Origin: Gammaproteobacteria bacterium
Lineage (GTDB): Bacteria; Pseudomonadota; Gammaproteobacteria; Pseudomonadales; Azotimanducaceae
DNA length: 38,240 nucleotides
Assembly: GCA_002708765.1 (NCBI GenBank)
Contig: PAPD01000002.1
Location: 1 to 38,240 of the forward strand
Direction of reading: 5' to 3'
Positions within the stretch are counted from its first letter, which is position 1; each line of letters begins with the position of its first letter. A program made the position numbers and the translations under genes. This document shows, one piece after another, positions 1-10,000 of the stretch. The notes beneath the pieces are model-generated. The model made no database searches. It was given only the letters and a program-made list of their open reading frames with translations, and had not been told where the DNA came from.

Positions 1-175
1 AATCAAGCCGTTCAAGATCTAACCGCAATCGCTCCTCACCACCCCTTGCCAATGGATTAAAAAAGCCGATACGTTCAATATATCGACCATCTCTTGGCTC
101 TCGCCTATCCGCTACGTGAATATGATAAAACGGTCGTTTCTTGCTGCCGCCTCTAGCCAGACGAATTACTATCAT
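1..175 (-). CDS. rpsP: 30S ribosomal protein S16 (partial, C-terminus beyond the window)
   Basis: The reverse strand encodes the first 58 residues of ribosomal protein S16, beginning [19 protein letters not shown] and continuing with [21 protein letters not shown], which is the diagnostic N-terminal block of the family. S16 is a small-subunit protein needed for 30S assembly. The ATG at 173-175 has an AGGA Shine-Dalgarno sequence 8 bases upstream on the minus strand. The gene runs off the left edge, so roughly the last third is missing. It lies downstream of ffh on the same strand, the usual gammaproteobacterial order, in which rimM, trmD and rplS normally follow. No frame break is visible in the part present. 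Confidence 0.95.
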   Translation of the reverse strand, partial: MIVIRLARGGSKKRPFYHIHVADRREPRDGRYIERIGFFNPLARGGEERLRLDLERLD

Positions 176-326
176 TAATCGTTCCTATTATGAGGGCCCA
201 TGTATACAGCCCTTGTCTGTTAAAAAGGGACGCTATTCTACGGCAAAGAGGACTCGAATCCAACCGCTCCCAGTAACTCTAATCAGCTTAAAAATAGCGT
301 TGTAATGACAATCAACCTGCAGAAAT

Positions 327-1685
327 CTATGGAGAACCAGAAAAAGGTGATTCGCCTATTCCTTTCATGGCACTAGCTAAACCACCTCGTTTCCCCAATT
401 TTTTGGTCATTTTCTGCATCTGCTTAAACTGTTTCAAAAGACGATTGATGTCCTGCACTGTAGTACCAGACCCTTTAGCAATGCGCTTTTTCCTCGAGCC
501 ATTGATATTATCAGGAAAATGTCGTTCTTTAGGAGTCATAGAATTAATTATGACCTCCATCTGACCAAATCGATTGTTTTTTATTTTTTCCTGGGCTGTT
601 TCTTTCAATCTGCCTCCCATAGGAAGCTTCTCAAGCATATTTGCTAGACCGCCCATATTATTCATTTGCTGTATCTGATCTCTGAAATCCTCCAGATCAA
701 AACGCCCACTTTTTTTCAACTTTGACGCTAGACGATCGGCTTTCTTCTTATCAACCTTTCTCCCTGCTTCTTCTATAAGAGTGAGAACATCTCCCTGACC
801 AAGGATACGAGACGAAATTCTTTCCGGATGAAAGTAATCAATGGACTGCAGAGATTCACCGGTACCTATGAATTTTATAGGCTTGCCGGTAACTGCCTTG
901 GCTGAAAGAGCGGCTCCGCCTCGGCTATCTCCATCAACTTTTGATAAAATCAAACCCGTCAAAGCCAACACATCATTAAAACGCTTGGCAGAGATAGCCG
1001 CATCCTGACCAATTAGCGCATCAACAACAAACAAGGTTTCTTTAGGGGTCAGAATTGAATGGATCTCTTTGATCTCATTCATCATTTCATCGTCCACTGC
1101 CAAACGCCCCGAAGTATCGACAATAAGCACGTCCATAAATTCTTTTTTGGCCTGAAGCAGCGCTAACTGGGCAATTTCCTTGGGGGAATTGCTCGGTTCG
1201 GACTCGAAAAAACTTACCTTGGAAGCTTCTGCAAGCACTCGAAGCTGTTCAATTGCGGCGGGCCTTCTAGTATCAGTACTTGCCACCATGACGGATTTCT
1301 TATCTCGTTCTCTTAGTAACAGTCCGAGCTTACCTACCGACGAAGTTTTACCGACTCCCTGCAATCCGACCATAAGAATAACCACTGGTGGCTGTGATGC
1401 CAGATCCAGATTAGTGTTGGCTCCACCCAACAATTCGGTTAGTTCCTCTTGTGCTATTTTAAGCAATGTCTGTGACGCGGACAAATTTGTAGAAAGTCTT
1501 ATTCCGATCGCTTTACTTTTGACTTTCAATATAAATTCATTGACGACGGACAACGCAACATCAGCGTCAAGCAGAGCAAACTTCATTTCCTTCACTGCTT
1601 GCTCAATATTGTCTTCTGTTAGCTTTCCTTTTAATCGAACTACAGAAAAAACATCTGTCATCCTGTTAGATAATGTTTCGAACAT
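327..1685 (-). CDS. ffh: Signal recognition particle GTPase Ffh (SRP54)
   Basis: Ffh is the protein part of the bacterial signal recognition particle. It binds 4.5S RNA and signal sequences and docks with FtsY for co-translational membrane targeting. The 452 residues match the usual length. The N domain covers about 1-95. The G domain shows the P-loop GLQGVGKT (107-114), DTRRPAA (138-144), DTSGR (190-194) and the guanine-recognition region SKVDGD (249-254; most relatives have TKxDGD, a mild change). The methionine-rich M domain from about 300 contains the RNA-binding helices around GSRKKRIAKGSGT. An AGG Shine-Dalgarno lies 8 bases before the ATG. It is divergent from the ypjD-like gene and about 150 bases upstream of rpsP. 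Confidence 0.97.
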   Translation of the reverse strand: MFETLSNRMTDVFSVVRLKGKLTEDNIEQAVKEMKFALLDADVALSVVNEFILKVKSKAIGIRLSTNLSASQTLLKIAQEELTELLGGANTNLDLASQPPVVILMVGLQGVGKTSSVGKLGLLLRERDKKSVMVASTDTRRPAAIEQLRVLAEASKVSFFESEPSNSPKEIAQLALLQAKKEFMDVLIVDTSGRLAVDDEMMNEIKEIHSILTPKETLFVVDALIGQDAAISAKRFNDVLALTGLILSKVDGDSRGGAALSAKAVTGKPIKFIGTGESLQSIDYFHPERISSRILGQGDVLTLIEEAGRKVDKKKADRLASKLKKSGRFDLEDFRDQIQQMNNMGGLANMLEKLPMGGRLKETAQEKIKNNRFGQMEVIINSMTPKERHFPDNINGSRKKRIAKGSGTTVQDINRLLKQFKQMQKMTKKLGKRGGLASAMKGIGESPFSGSP

Positions 1686-1776
1686 ATTAATACCTGAAAC
1701 TTTTCAGTCCTTAAGTTACTATATAAATCATTAAACCTAAATCAACTGGTGTGCACTTAAATGTTAGCGGTCTTAA

Positions 1777-2568
1777 ATGATTTTTACCACGCTTAGCCTC
1801 TTAGCCATCACTCTATATCTGTCCGCTACTTTCTTTCAAATCAGAGAAATCTCGCTAGGTCATGACTTTAAAATGCTGGTTAGATTTTTAGGTGCTGCTT
1901 CTATCTTATGCCATTTTTTCCTAGCCTTCCTTGCGATAATGCATCCGTTAGGTTACAACCTTGGTTTGTTCTCAATGCTATCCGTAATGGCACTGTCGAT
2001 AGTTTCGATAGTTATAGTTAGCAGTTTTAGACGACCCGTATCCAATCTTTTCGTGTTCGTTTTCCCCATAGCTGCAACCATAATTCTGATTGATCTTATC
2101 TTCACCAGTGAGTATTCCCCTAGAAACCAGATCGATGGAAGCATGATAGGGCATATTATTCTTTCAGTGATAGCATACAGCTTGTTGACGATAGCATCTG
2201 TTCAGGCAGCTCTGCTTTCTTTCGGAGACAGCATGTTGCGAAATCGACAACTTAGACTGCTCAAAAACCTCCCTCCTTTAGAAACAATGGAACAATTAAT
2301 GTTCGAAATGCTCTGGGCAGGGCTCCTGTTTTTAACTCTAAGCATTATCTCGGGTTTTATCTATATTGAAGATTTTTCGGGTCCAGGAGTGATACACCAT
2401 ACGGTACTTGCTATAGCTGCATGGATAGTGTTTTCAATGCTTGCAATCGGGAGAAGAAAACTGGGTTGGAGAGGCGTTATAGCTTCAAGATGGACTGTTT
2501 TAGGGTTTCTTCTCCTAGCGTTAGGCTATTTTGGAAGCAAATTCGTTATAGAACTTGTATTAAAATAG
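1777..2568 (+). CDS. ypjD: YpjD-like inner membrane protein of the CcsA/cytochrome c assembly family
   Basis: This 263-residue protein is almost wholly hydrophobic, with about eight predicted membrane segments. It resembles YpjD proteins, which belong to the CcsA/CcmC-like cytochrome c assembly family. Conserved histidines occur near 126 (GSMIGHIILSVIAY) and 207-208 (GVIHHTVLAI), where the family can bind heme. The C-terminal stretch RWTVLGFLLLALGYFGSKFV is typical of YpjD. The gene is divergent from ffh and followed by a corB-like gene, and this ffh/ypjD/corB order is common in Gammaproteobacteria. The exact biochemical role of YpjD is not settled; a part in heme or cytochrome handling is inferred from family membership only. 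Confidence 0.88.
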   Translation: MIFTTLSLLAITLYLSATFFQIREISLGHDFKMLVRFLGAASILCHFFLAFLAIMHPLGYNLGLFSMLSVMALSIVSIVIVSSFRRPVSNLFVFVFPIAATIILIDLIFTSEYSPRNQIDGSMIGHIILSVIAYSLLTIASVQAALLSFGDSMLRNRQLRLLKNLPPLETMEQLMFEMLWAGLLFLTLSIISGFIYIEDFSGPGVIHHTVLAIAAWIVFSMLAIGRRKLGWRGVIASRWTVLGFLLLALGYFGSKFVIELVLK

Positions 2569-2612
2569 TTGTACTGGGACTTGACAGGTAAAACGGTTAT
2601 CCGTACAACTAT
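2565..2612. repeat. 10-bp inverted repeat in the ypjD-corB gap
   Basis: ATAGTTGTAC at 2565-2574 and GTACAACTAT at 2603-2612 are perfect reverse complements separated by 28 bases. The left arm includes the ypjD-like stop codon, and the right arm ends about 15 bases before the corB-like Shine-Dalgarno sequence. A pyrimidine-rich stretch (CTTCCCCTGTTTTTT) follows, so in RNA this could be a partial terminator or a processing stem between the two genes. Function is inferred only. Confidence 0.5.
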
Positions 2613-2641
2613 CTTCCCCTGTTTTTTGGAGGAAAACCTAA

Positions 2642-3922
2642 TTGGAGGTTTCTTCGATTAGCGCCTTGTTTGGCGCTATCTTTTTGTTAGTAGCAGTATC
2701 TGCATATTTTTCTGGGTCTGAGACCGCCATGATGGCGCTCAACAGATATCGTCTCAAACACCTAAAAAAACAAGGCCATGGCGGAGCAAAGAGAGCAGAT
2801 CTTTTGCTCCAGCGACCAGATAGATTATTAGGAGTAATCTTGATAGGGAACAATTTGGCCAATTTTACCGCCGCTTCTCTCGCAACGATTTTAGCAATTG
2901 AGGTTCTCGGAGACAGGGGTATAGCGGCCGCTCCCATAATTTGCACAGTCATTTTTCTAATTTTCGCAGAGGTGGCCCCGAAAACCATCGCTGCAGTGTA
3001 TCCCGAAAAAGTAGCACTTCCTTCATCTTACATATTACAAGCCTTGTTATGGATTAGCTTTCCTTTTGTTTGGGTAGTCAACAGTATAGCTAATGGGTTA
3101 CTTAATCTGTTCGGGGTAAAACAAACTGCTACATCTGATGACGAATTGAGTATAGAAGAGCTTAGAACCGTGGTGCACGAAGGCTCAAAAATAGGTGGGC
3201 GCGATCAGGACATGATGCTTGGGATCCTAGATTTAGGGAGAGTAACAGTCGACGATATCATGGTTCCAAGGGCTGAAATTATAGGAATCAATATCGAAGA
3301 CAAAATGACAAATATTATGGCCCAGCTTCGGTCTACTCAGCATACAATGTTACCTATTTTTAAAGATGATCTCGAAAAAATAATAGGTGTCTTGCATATA
3401 AGAAACGCAACAAAGTTCATAATAAATGGCGAACTAACTAAAGATGCCCTTATGAGACAAATAAGAAAACCTTATTTCGTGCTAGAAGGTACCGCTCTGC
3501 AAACTCAGCTCATCAACTTTCAATCAGAAAAAGAGCGGATAGGAATGATCGTCGATGAATATGGTCATATCCAGGGAATAGTAACGATAGAAGATATTCT
3601 TGAAGAAATTGTGGGGGAATTCACTTCAAACCTTCCCTCAACAAGAGAAGAAATTCGTAAACTTAGTGAATCCAACTTTCTAATCGAAGGTGGAGCACAA
3701 ATCAGAACGATAAATCGAGTACTTGAATGGGAACTTCCCATTGACGGACCAAAAACGTTAAACGGCCTGATAACAGAGCATCTAGAAAACATTCCCGAGG
3801 CAAACGTATGCCTTAAGATTGAGGATTATCGAATCGAGATTCTCTTAATCAGAGACAATGTCATAAAAAAGGCGAAACTATCAAAGATGGAATCTGAAGG
3901 ACCTTCGGCAGAGACTACTTGA
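2642..3922 (+). CDS. CorB/CorC-type transporter: DUF21 + CBS pair + CorC_HlyC domain
   Basis: This is a 426-residue CNNM/CorB-family protein, related to YfjD (CorB) and implicated in magnesium or other divalent cation homeostasis. Residues 1-175 form the membrane-embedded DUF21 domain with the motif SGSETAMMALNRYRLKHL (24-41). Two CBS domains follow at about 200-330, with IMVPRAEI and the GMIVDEYGHIQGIVTIEDILEEIVGE block. A CorC_HlyC domain (about 345-415) ends the protein. The start is a TTG at 2642 chosen because a strong GGAGG lies at 2628-2632, 9 bases upstream. The 3' end overlaps the 3' end of the convergent leuA gene by 8 bases. Substrate specificity cannot be read from sequence. Confidence 0.93.
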   Translation: MEVSSISALFGAIFLLVAVSAYFSGSETAMMALNRYRLKHLKKQGHGGAKRADLLLQRPDRLLGVILIGNNLANFTAASLATILAIEVLGDRGIAAAPIICTVIFLIFAEVAPKTIAAVYPEKVALPSSYILQALLWISFPFVWVVNSIANGLLNLFGVKQTATSDDELSIEELRTVVHEGSKIGGRDQDMMLGILDLGRVTVDDIMVPRAEIIGINIEDKMTNIMAQLRSTQHTMLPIFKDDLEKIIGVLHIRNATKFIINGELTKDALMRQIRKPYFVLEGTALQTQLINFQSEKERIGMIVDEYGHIQGIVTIEDILEEIVGEFTSNLPSTREEIRKLSESNFLIEGGAQIRTINRVLEWELPIDGPKTLNGLITEHLENIPEANVCLKIEDYRIEILLIRDNVIKKAKLSKMESEGPSAETT

Positions 3923-5630
3923 TCCATTTCCTGTTCAAACTTGAAATAATCGATTCAAACGCTGCTCTGTTCGTGTTTTTACTAACACCTACACCGTAGT
4001 AGCGATTTTTACTTTCATCCTCCATACACAAAATACAGATAGCACGAGCTTGCGAACCTTCATTTAACGCATATTCCTGGTACTCGACAACATTCAATGG
4101 CTCGTTAAGAGTCTTTACCAAAGCGTCGACAAAGGCAGCTATCGGTCCCGAACCCCTTCCGTTTATTCTCAGCTCGTTTTCTGAAACTTGTATAAGTCCG
4201 TTACAAATTTCGATTTCAGGAGAAGCGGCTCCTAACTTATATTCTATGAGTCGATACGGCCCATTAACATCGATATATTCTTTCTTAAAAGCGTTCCACA
4301 TTTCTTCGGGCTTCAGTTCTCCGCCGCCTGCTTCTGAAAGCCCCTGGACAACAGGACTAAACTCTAACAACAAAGCACGAGGCAAAGTGACACCAAAATG
4401 GTGCTCTAACACAAATGCGACTCCACCCTTTCCGGACTGACTGTTTACACGGACAGTTTCTCTGTAAGAACTACCTACGTCATTAGGGTCTATAGGCAAA
4501 TATGGCACCTCCCAAAAATTATCAGATCCGGTTGAGACCAAGTGCATGCCTTTTTTTATAGCGTCCTGATGAGATCCCGAAAAAGCGGTAAATACAAGCT
4601 CTCCAGCATATGGCTGCCGAACATGGATGGGAATCTTCGTACATTCTTCACTAACGGAGACGATCTTTGGCATATCTCCCAAATACAAATTGGGATCAAT
4701 TCCCTGAGAAAACATGTTCATAGCCATAGTTATTATATCTAGGTTGCCTGTTCTCTCTCCGTTTCCAAAGAGAGTCCCTTCTACTCTTTCCGCTCCAGCC
4801 ATCAGACCTAATTCAGAAGCCGCAATTCCAGTGCCTCTATCATTATGGGTATGTAAACTGATTATGGCTTTGTTCCTTCCGGGTAAATTTCGAATGAAAT
4901 ATTCTATCTGGTCCGCATAAACATTTGGTGTGGCCATTTCAACAGTGGAAGGCAGGTTAAGAATTATTTTCTCCTTCTCCGAGGCATCCCACTCATTCAA
5001 CACCTCGGAACAAATCTCAATGGCAAAATCCATCTCCGTAGCCGTATAGCTTTCCGGAGAATATTCTAGGATAACTCTAGTTCCCTCATCTCTTAACTTC
5101 TTCGTGTTTTCTTTAACAAGCTTTGTTGCGTCTGTAGCCAGTTGAATAACTTCCGCCTGACTCATATCAAAAACAACTTTTCTCTGCAACGTCGACGTCG
5201 AATTATATAAATGAAAAATTACATTGCTGGCTCCCGAAACAGCTTCGCAAGTTCTTTCAATGAGTTCCTTCCGAGCCTGGCATAGAACCTGGATAGTCAA
5301 GTCATCAGGTATTAGATCCTCTTCGATTATTTTTCGGACAAATTCGAAATCCGTTTGTGATGCTGCTGGAAAACCGACTTCAATTTCTTTAAAACCTATT
5401 TCCACTAATAGATCCCACATCTTGTGTTTTTCAACCGGATTCATTGGCTCCACCAATGCCTGGTTGCCGTCTCTCAAATCCACACTGCACCACCTCGGCG
5501 CTTCAATGATCCTATTGTCAGGCCACTGTCTGTCGGGAAGTGCAATAGGCTCAAAGGCTCTATATTTCTGATGAGGCATTTTTTTGGCCAAACCAGTTCT
5601 AAGGTTCGCTGCTTGATTTTCAGAAGTCAT
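3915..5630 (-). CDS. leuA: 2-isopropylmalate synthase (long LeuA form)
   Basis: LeuA condenses acetyl-CoA with 2-oxoisovalerate, the first committed step of leucine synthesis. The 571-residue length and the opening PHQKYRAFEPIALPDRQWPD match the longer LeuA subfamily rather than the roughly 520-residue enterobacterial form. The metal-binding TIM barrel shows DLRDGNQ (51-57) and SLHTHNDRGTG near 270. The last 130 residues form the LeuA dimer/allosteric domain, which normally senses leucine. A second in-frame ATG (residue 18) could also be the start. The gene stands alone on the minus strand, convergent with and overlapping corB by 8 bases. The 190 bases upstream hold no leader peptide or terminator that I could recognise. 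Confidence 0.96.
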   Translation of the reverse strand: MTSENQAANLRTGLAKKMPHQKYRAFEPIALPDRQWPDNRIIEAPRWCSVDLRDGNQALVEPMNPVEKHKMWDLLVEIGFKEIEVGFPAASQTDFEFVRKIIEEDLIPDDLTIQVLCQARKELIERTCEAVSGASNVIFHLYNSTSTLQRKVVFDMSQAEVIQLATDATKLVKENTKKLRDEGTRVILEYSPESYTATEMDFAIEICSEVLNEWDASEKEKIILNLPSTVEMATPNVYADQIEYFIRNLPGRNKAIISLHTHNDRGTGIAASELGLMAGAERVEGTLFGNGERTGNLDIITMAMNMFSQGIDPNLYLGDMPKIVSVSEECTKIPIHVRQPYAGELVFTAFSGSHQDAIKKGMHLVSTGSDNFWEVPYLPIDPNDVGSSYRETVRVNSQSGKGGVAFVLEHHFGVTLPRALLLEFSPVVQGLSEAGGGELKPEEMWNAFKKEYIDVNGPYRLIEYKLGAASPEIEICNGLIQVSENELRINGRGSGPIAAFVDALVKTLNEPLNVVEYQEYALNEGSQARAICILCMEDESKNRYYGVGVSKNTNRAAFESIISSLNRKWIK

Positions 5631-5823
5631 TTTTTCTATTCTCTAAGCGTTGCAAGTGTCACTATAAGCTCACCTGTTACGCAGGTCGACTAATGGATAG
5701 CCTGATATAATTCCCAAACAAAAAACATAATGCTAAAGGAACGCGCACTATATGTTAGAATATTCACGCGCAAATAAAACTATAGCTGCAAAACGACCAA
5801 ATGCAAGTCTGTGGCAGGCAGAA

Positions 5824-6345
5824 CTAAGAAATCAACTTCATGCCAGTTCTAAAACGTTTGTAATTTCTAACATAATTTTCAGCGCTTATTTTTAAAATCA
5901 ACTTAGAAGAATTATCTAAAGAACGAATAACTTTCCCAGGCGACCCCATTACAAGCGATCCATCTGGTATTTCCTTTCCCTCGGGGATCAAGGAGTTTGC
6001 TCCGATCAGGCAGTCCTTGCCTATTTTTGCTCCATTTAGAATCACAGAATTAATGCCTATCAAACTGTTGTCTCCTATGTCACAACCATGCAACATAACT
6101 TTATGTCCAATAGTAACTCCTTCTCCAATCTTTAACGGAGAACCGATATCAGTATGCAAAATCGATCCATCCTGAATATTTGAATCTCGTCCAACAGTTA
6201 TAGGGTCATTATCGCCTCTCAACACGGCGTTAAACCAGACGCTTACTTGATCTTCAAGGACAACATTCCCAACAACGACTGCGGAATCCGCTATCCAATA
6301 ATCGCCCTTAAATTGGGGATTCCTTCCTTCGAGTTCATAGATCAT
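5824..6345 (-). CDS. Gamma-class carbonic anhydrase family protein (YrdA-like hexapeptide protein)
   Basis: This 173-residue protein is a left-handed beta-helix of hexapeptide repeats, as in YrdA and CaiE-type gamma carbonic anhydrases. The three metal-ligand histidines can be placed at H64 (ILHTDIG), H81 (TIGHKV) and H86 (MLHGC), with NIQDGS just before them. It probably binds zinc or iron; carbonic anhydrase activity is often undetectable in YrdA-like members, so the reaction is uncertain. The gene is divergent from the Nudix gene across a 109-base gap and lies upstream of leuA on the same strand at about 190 bases, probably as a separate unit. Confidence 0.93.
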   Translation of the reverse strand: MIYELEGRNPQFKGDYWIADSAVVVGNVVLEDQVSVWFNAVLRGDNDPITVGRDSNIQDGSILHTDIGSPLKIGEGVTIGHKVMLHGCDIGDNSLIGINSVILNGAKIGKDCLIGANSLIPEGKEIPDGSLVMGSPGKVIRSLDNSSKLILKISAENYVRNYKRFRTGMKLIS

Positions 6346-6454
6346 GATTATGGTTTCACCATTATTTTCATTCCTTGCCAGAGAAAATCTTATACAACCG
6401 ATGCGACTCTTATTTAAATAGTATCAGCGAACAGTATTCCTTTATACTTAAATC

Positions 6455-6991
6455 ATGGAGTATTGTAATAATTGCGCCCAAAGGCTTATCAAAGAAATAC
6501 CGAAAGGAGACAATAGAGAGAGATTTGTCTGTCCGGCTTGTAACGAAATTCATTATCAAAACCCAAAAGTCGTTACTGGCTGTCTCGCGATCCATGAGGA
6601 CAAGATTTTGCTTTGTCGAAGGGCGATTCATCCCAGAAAAGGTTTATGGACGCTACCCGCTGGCTTTCTCGAAAATGGCGAGACGACAGCAGAGGGCGCC
6701 AAAAGAGAAACTTTTGAAGAAGCAAATGCGACCATCGAATTACTGCACCTCTACACTCTCTTCAATCTTCCTCACATCTCACAAATTTACATGTTTTATA
6801 TTGGGAAACTCACCAATTTGGACTTTTTCCCCGGAGAAGAATCCATGGAAACTAGTCTCTTTAAGGAGGCCGATATCCCATGGGAGGAGATAGCTTTTCC
6901 CGTCGTGACTTCAACCTTAAAAAAATATTTTAAGGACCTGAAGACGGGCGAGTTCGACTTCCGCGAAACTGATCTTCTTCCTAAAAAGTAA
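6455..6991 (+). CDS. Nudix hydrolase with N-terminal zinc ribbon
   Basis: This 178-residue protein has an N-terminal zinc ribbon (C4, C7, C26, C29) followed by a Nudix fold. The Nudix box begins at G70 (GFLENGETTAEGAKRE) and continues TFEEANA, with the catalytic glutamates near 85, 88 and 89. The EEANA ending in place of EExG is common in this zinc-ribbon Nudix group. Such enzymes hydrolyse nucleoside diphosphate-X substrates, often NADH-like or ADP-ribose-like compounds; the substrate here cannot be assigned. The gene converges with purL, the two stop codons being about 60 bases apart. Confidence 0.93.
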   Translation: MEYCNNCAQRLIKEIPKGDNRERFVCPACNEIHYQNPKVVTGCLAIHEDKILLCRRAIHPRKGLWTLPAGFLENGETTAEGAKRETFEEANATIELLHLYTLFNLPHISQIYMFYIGKLTNLDFFPGEESMETSLFKEADIPWEEIAFPVVTSTLKKYFKDLKTGEFDFRETDLLPKK

Positions 6992-7050
6992 AGGTTTTTC
7001 CAAGGAAGATCAAATGACCAAAAAGAACAGCTTCTTCAAGAATCAAGGGG

Positions 7051-10000
7051 TCACCCCAGCCAGGCTCTCGCGTTCCTGAACAGCCTCAACCAGGGAGCAT
7101 CTGCATTCCAGCTCTGAGGCGACCAACTGAATTGGACAGAACGGAAAGAGCGCTCCGGATGAGGCATCATAGCCAAAACTCTGCCATCTGAACCAATTAC
7201 ACCAGTAATCCCTTCTACTGAACCATTAGGGTTGTAAGGATATGTCTCTGTTATTCCCGAAAACGAATCAGCATAGCTCATGGCAATCTGTTTCTTCTCG
7301 CTTAATTTTCGTATTTGGTCATCGGTGGCCTCTGCACGGCCTTCACCATGGCTCACTATCACTGGCAAAGTAGACCCCTCCATACCTTTCAGAAATATTG
7401 AAGAAGTAGGCTGGATCTCTACCAGAGACAATCTAGCTTCAAACTGTTCTGACCTATTACGCAAAAATTTCGGCCAGTTCTCACTGTCTGGAATGATGGA
7501 TCTAAGCCCCTCAAACACCTGACAACCGTTACAAACCCCCAAAGAAAAAGTATCTTTGCGTTCAAAGAAATTTCTAAACATATCCTTGATAAGGGGATCG
7601 AACAAAATTGATTGAGCCCATGCCTTACCAGCACCAAAAACATCCCCAAACGAAAAACCTCCGCATATAGCTAGGCCTTGGAAATCACTGAGATCTAGCT
7701 CATGCCTGTTTATCTGCGTCATATGAACGTCTATCGCTGCGAAACCTGCCCTATCAAAAGCAGCCCCCATTTCCACCTGACTGTTGGTGCCCTGCTCTCT
7801 GAGTATAGCCACTCTGGGAGGATTTCGACCCATGATAAAGGGCGCACTAACATCCTCCTCAATGTCGAAAGAACAGCTTGAAATCAAACCTAGATCTTGT
7901 TCATAAAAAATCGTATCAAACTCTTCTTGGGCGCTGGTCGGATTATCTCGTAAAGACTGCAACTCAAAACTTGTCGAGCTCCATTCCGCCTCAAGCTCAG
8001 ACCGAGAGGATACGAATATAGACCCAGAGGAAGCATTAATCCGAATTAACTGGTCTTCCCTTGGAGTTCCAATAATTCTTGCCCTTATCGAACGGTTTGC
8101 CAATTCTTCTAAAAGAGCAAGCGAATTTGATTTCTCAACCTGAATCACGGCACCAAGTTCTTCGTTAAAAAGATACTGGACCGGGTCTTCCACTTTATCT
8201 GGCAAGAGAATTTCTAACCCAGACCTCCCCGCAAAAGCCATCTCAAGAAGGGTTACTAATAAACCTCCGTCAGATCTGTCATGATACGCCAGTATTAATG
8301 CTCGATACTCCTGCATAAACTGGAAAAACTCCACCAACAGCCTCGGATCATTCAGATCAGGAGGGTCATCGCCTATCTCCCCATAACACTGACCCAAAAT
8401 GCTTCCCCCTAAGCGTTCACAACCGTCTGCAAGATCAACAAATACAAGCTGGGTCTCTTGAGAGCCCAACAAAATCTGTGGGGTAAGGGTCTGTCTTATA
8501 TCCTCAACCGGTGAAAATGCCGTCGCCACCAACGAAACAGGAGAAACTACCGAGTTATACCTTTCATTAGATTCCCAGTTAGTCTGCATTGACAAGGAAT
8601 CTTTCCCTACAGGGATACAAATCCCTAACTGAGGACAAAGCTCTAAGCCAACCTCTCTTACAGCATCATATAGTTCTGCTTCTTCTCCTTCAAAATCAGA
8701 AGCCGCCATCCAGTTCGCAGAAATCTTTATATCTTCAAGCGTTCTTATCTTAGCTGCTGCTATATTCGTTATTGCTTCTCCAATTGCTAATCTAGCCGAG
8801 GCCTTGCTAGAAATAATAGCGACGGGCGATCGTTCCCCAATAGATATCGCCTCTCCTCTATACTCCTTAAAATCCATCGCTGTAACACCAACATCGGAGA
8901 CAGGAACCTGCCACGGACCTACGAACTGATCTCTCGCAACCAAACCACCAACTGTTCTATCAGCAATAGTGATTAAAAACTTTTTACTGGCAACTGTTGG
9001 GTTTCTTAGTATTCTACCCAAAGCATCTGTAACATTTTTTTTCTTTTTTAACTTTGCTAGCGAGTTGGTACTTCGGTTTGTGATTCTGGGAATTTTTTTT
9101 GACAGGCCGAACAAAACCGAGAGAGGGAGGTTAACTATTTCTTCCTCAGCAAATGAATCAAAAACTAATAGTTTCTTCTCGCTAACTGCTTTACCGATGA
9201 TCGCGTAGGGACATCGTTCCCGATCACACAAATTCCCAAATTTTTTGACGTCCGACGAATCAATAGCGATCACATATCGTTCCTGGGCTTCGTTACACCA
9301 TATCTCCATCGGGCTTAGCGAAAGATCGTCATTGGGAATCTTTCGCAAATCAATCTCTCCACCAACACCACCATCATATATGAGTTCGGGCACAGCATTT
9401 GAAAGTCCACCCGCACCCACATCATGTAACGACAATATCGGGTTCTGACGTCCCATCTGCCAGCACCGATCGATCACTTCTTGGCAACGCCGCTGCATTT
9501 CCGGATTTCCTCGCTGAACACTTGCGAAATCCAATTCCTCCATTCTTTCCCCGCCCGAAGAGGATGAAGCTGAACCTCCCCCCAAGCCGATAAGCATGGC
9601 CGGTCCCCCAAGGATTATGATCAGACTTTGAGGTTTGATTCGCTTCTTAATAGCATGCTCTTCTTTAACGTTCCCAATACCTCCTGCTACCATTATGGGC
9701 TTGTGAAAACCCCTCACCGTGCCACCCACCTTGCTTTCAAACGTTCTGAGGTATCCGCCGATATTTGGTCGGCCAAACTCATTATTAAAGGCGGCGGCTC
9801 CTATCGGAGCCCGAAGAACAATTTCTAAGGCGTTAGCTATTCTCGAAGGATAGCCGTAATCTTCCTCCCAAGGCATTAATTGATCTGGAATCCTAAGATT
9901 TGAAAGCGAAAACCCAGTAATTCCCGCCTTCGGCTTTGCGCCTCTACCAACTGCACCTTCATCCCGAATTTCTCCCCCCGACCCAGTCGCCGCTCCAGCA

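Noticed and set aside
250-285. tRNA-like T-arm motif (GGATTCGAGTCC on the minus strand) between ffh and rpsP
   Set aside because: The stem around it does not pair beyond three bases, and no anticodon or acceptor arm can be placed within tRNA distance.
231-299. CGCTATT/AATAGCG inverted repeat between ffh and rpsP
   Set aside because: Seven-base arms 55 bases apart are expected by chance in AT-rich sequence; the T-run after it is suggestive but not enough.
6971-7011. Possible bidirectional terminator between the Nudix gene and purL (GATCTTC/GAAGATC)
   Set aside because: Only 7 outer and 5 inner base pairs form, separated by mismatches, and there is no GC-rich stem; too weak to list as a feature.
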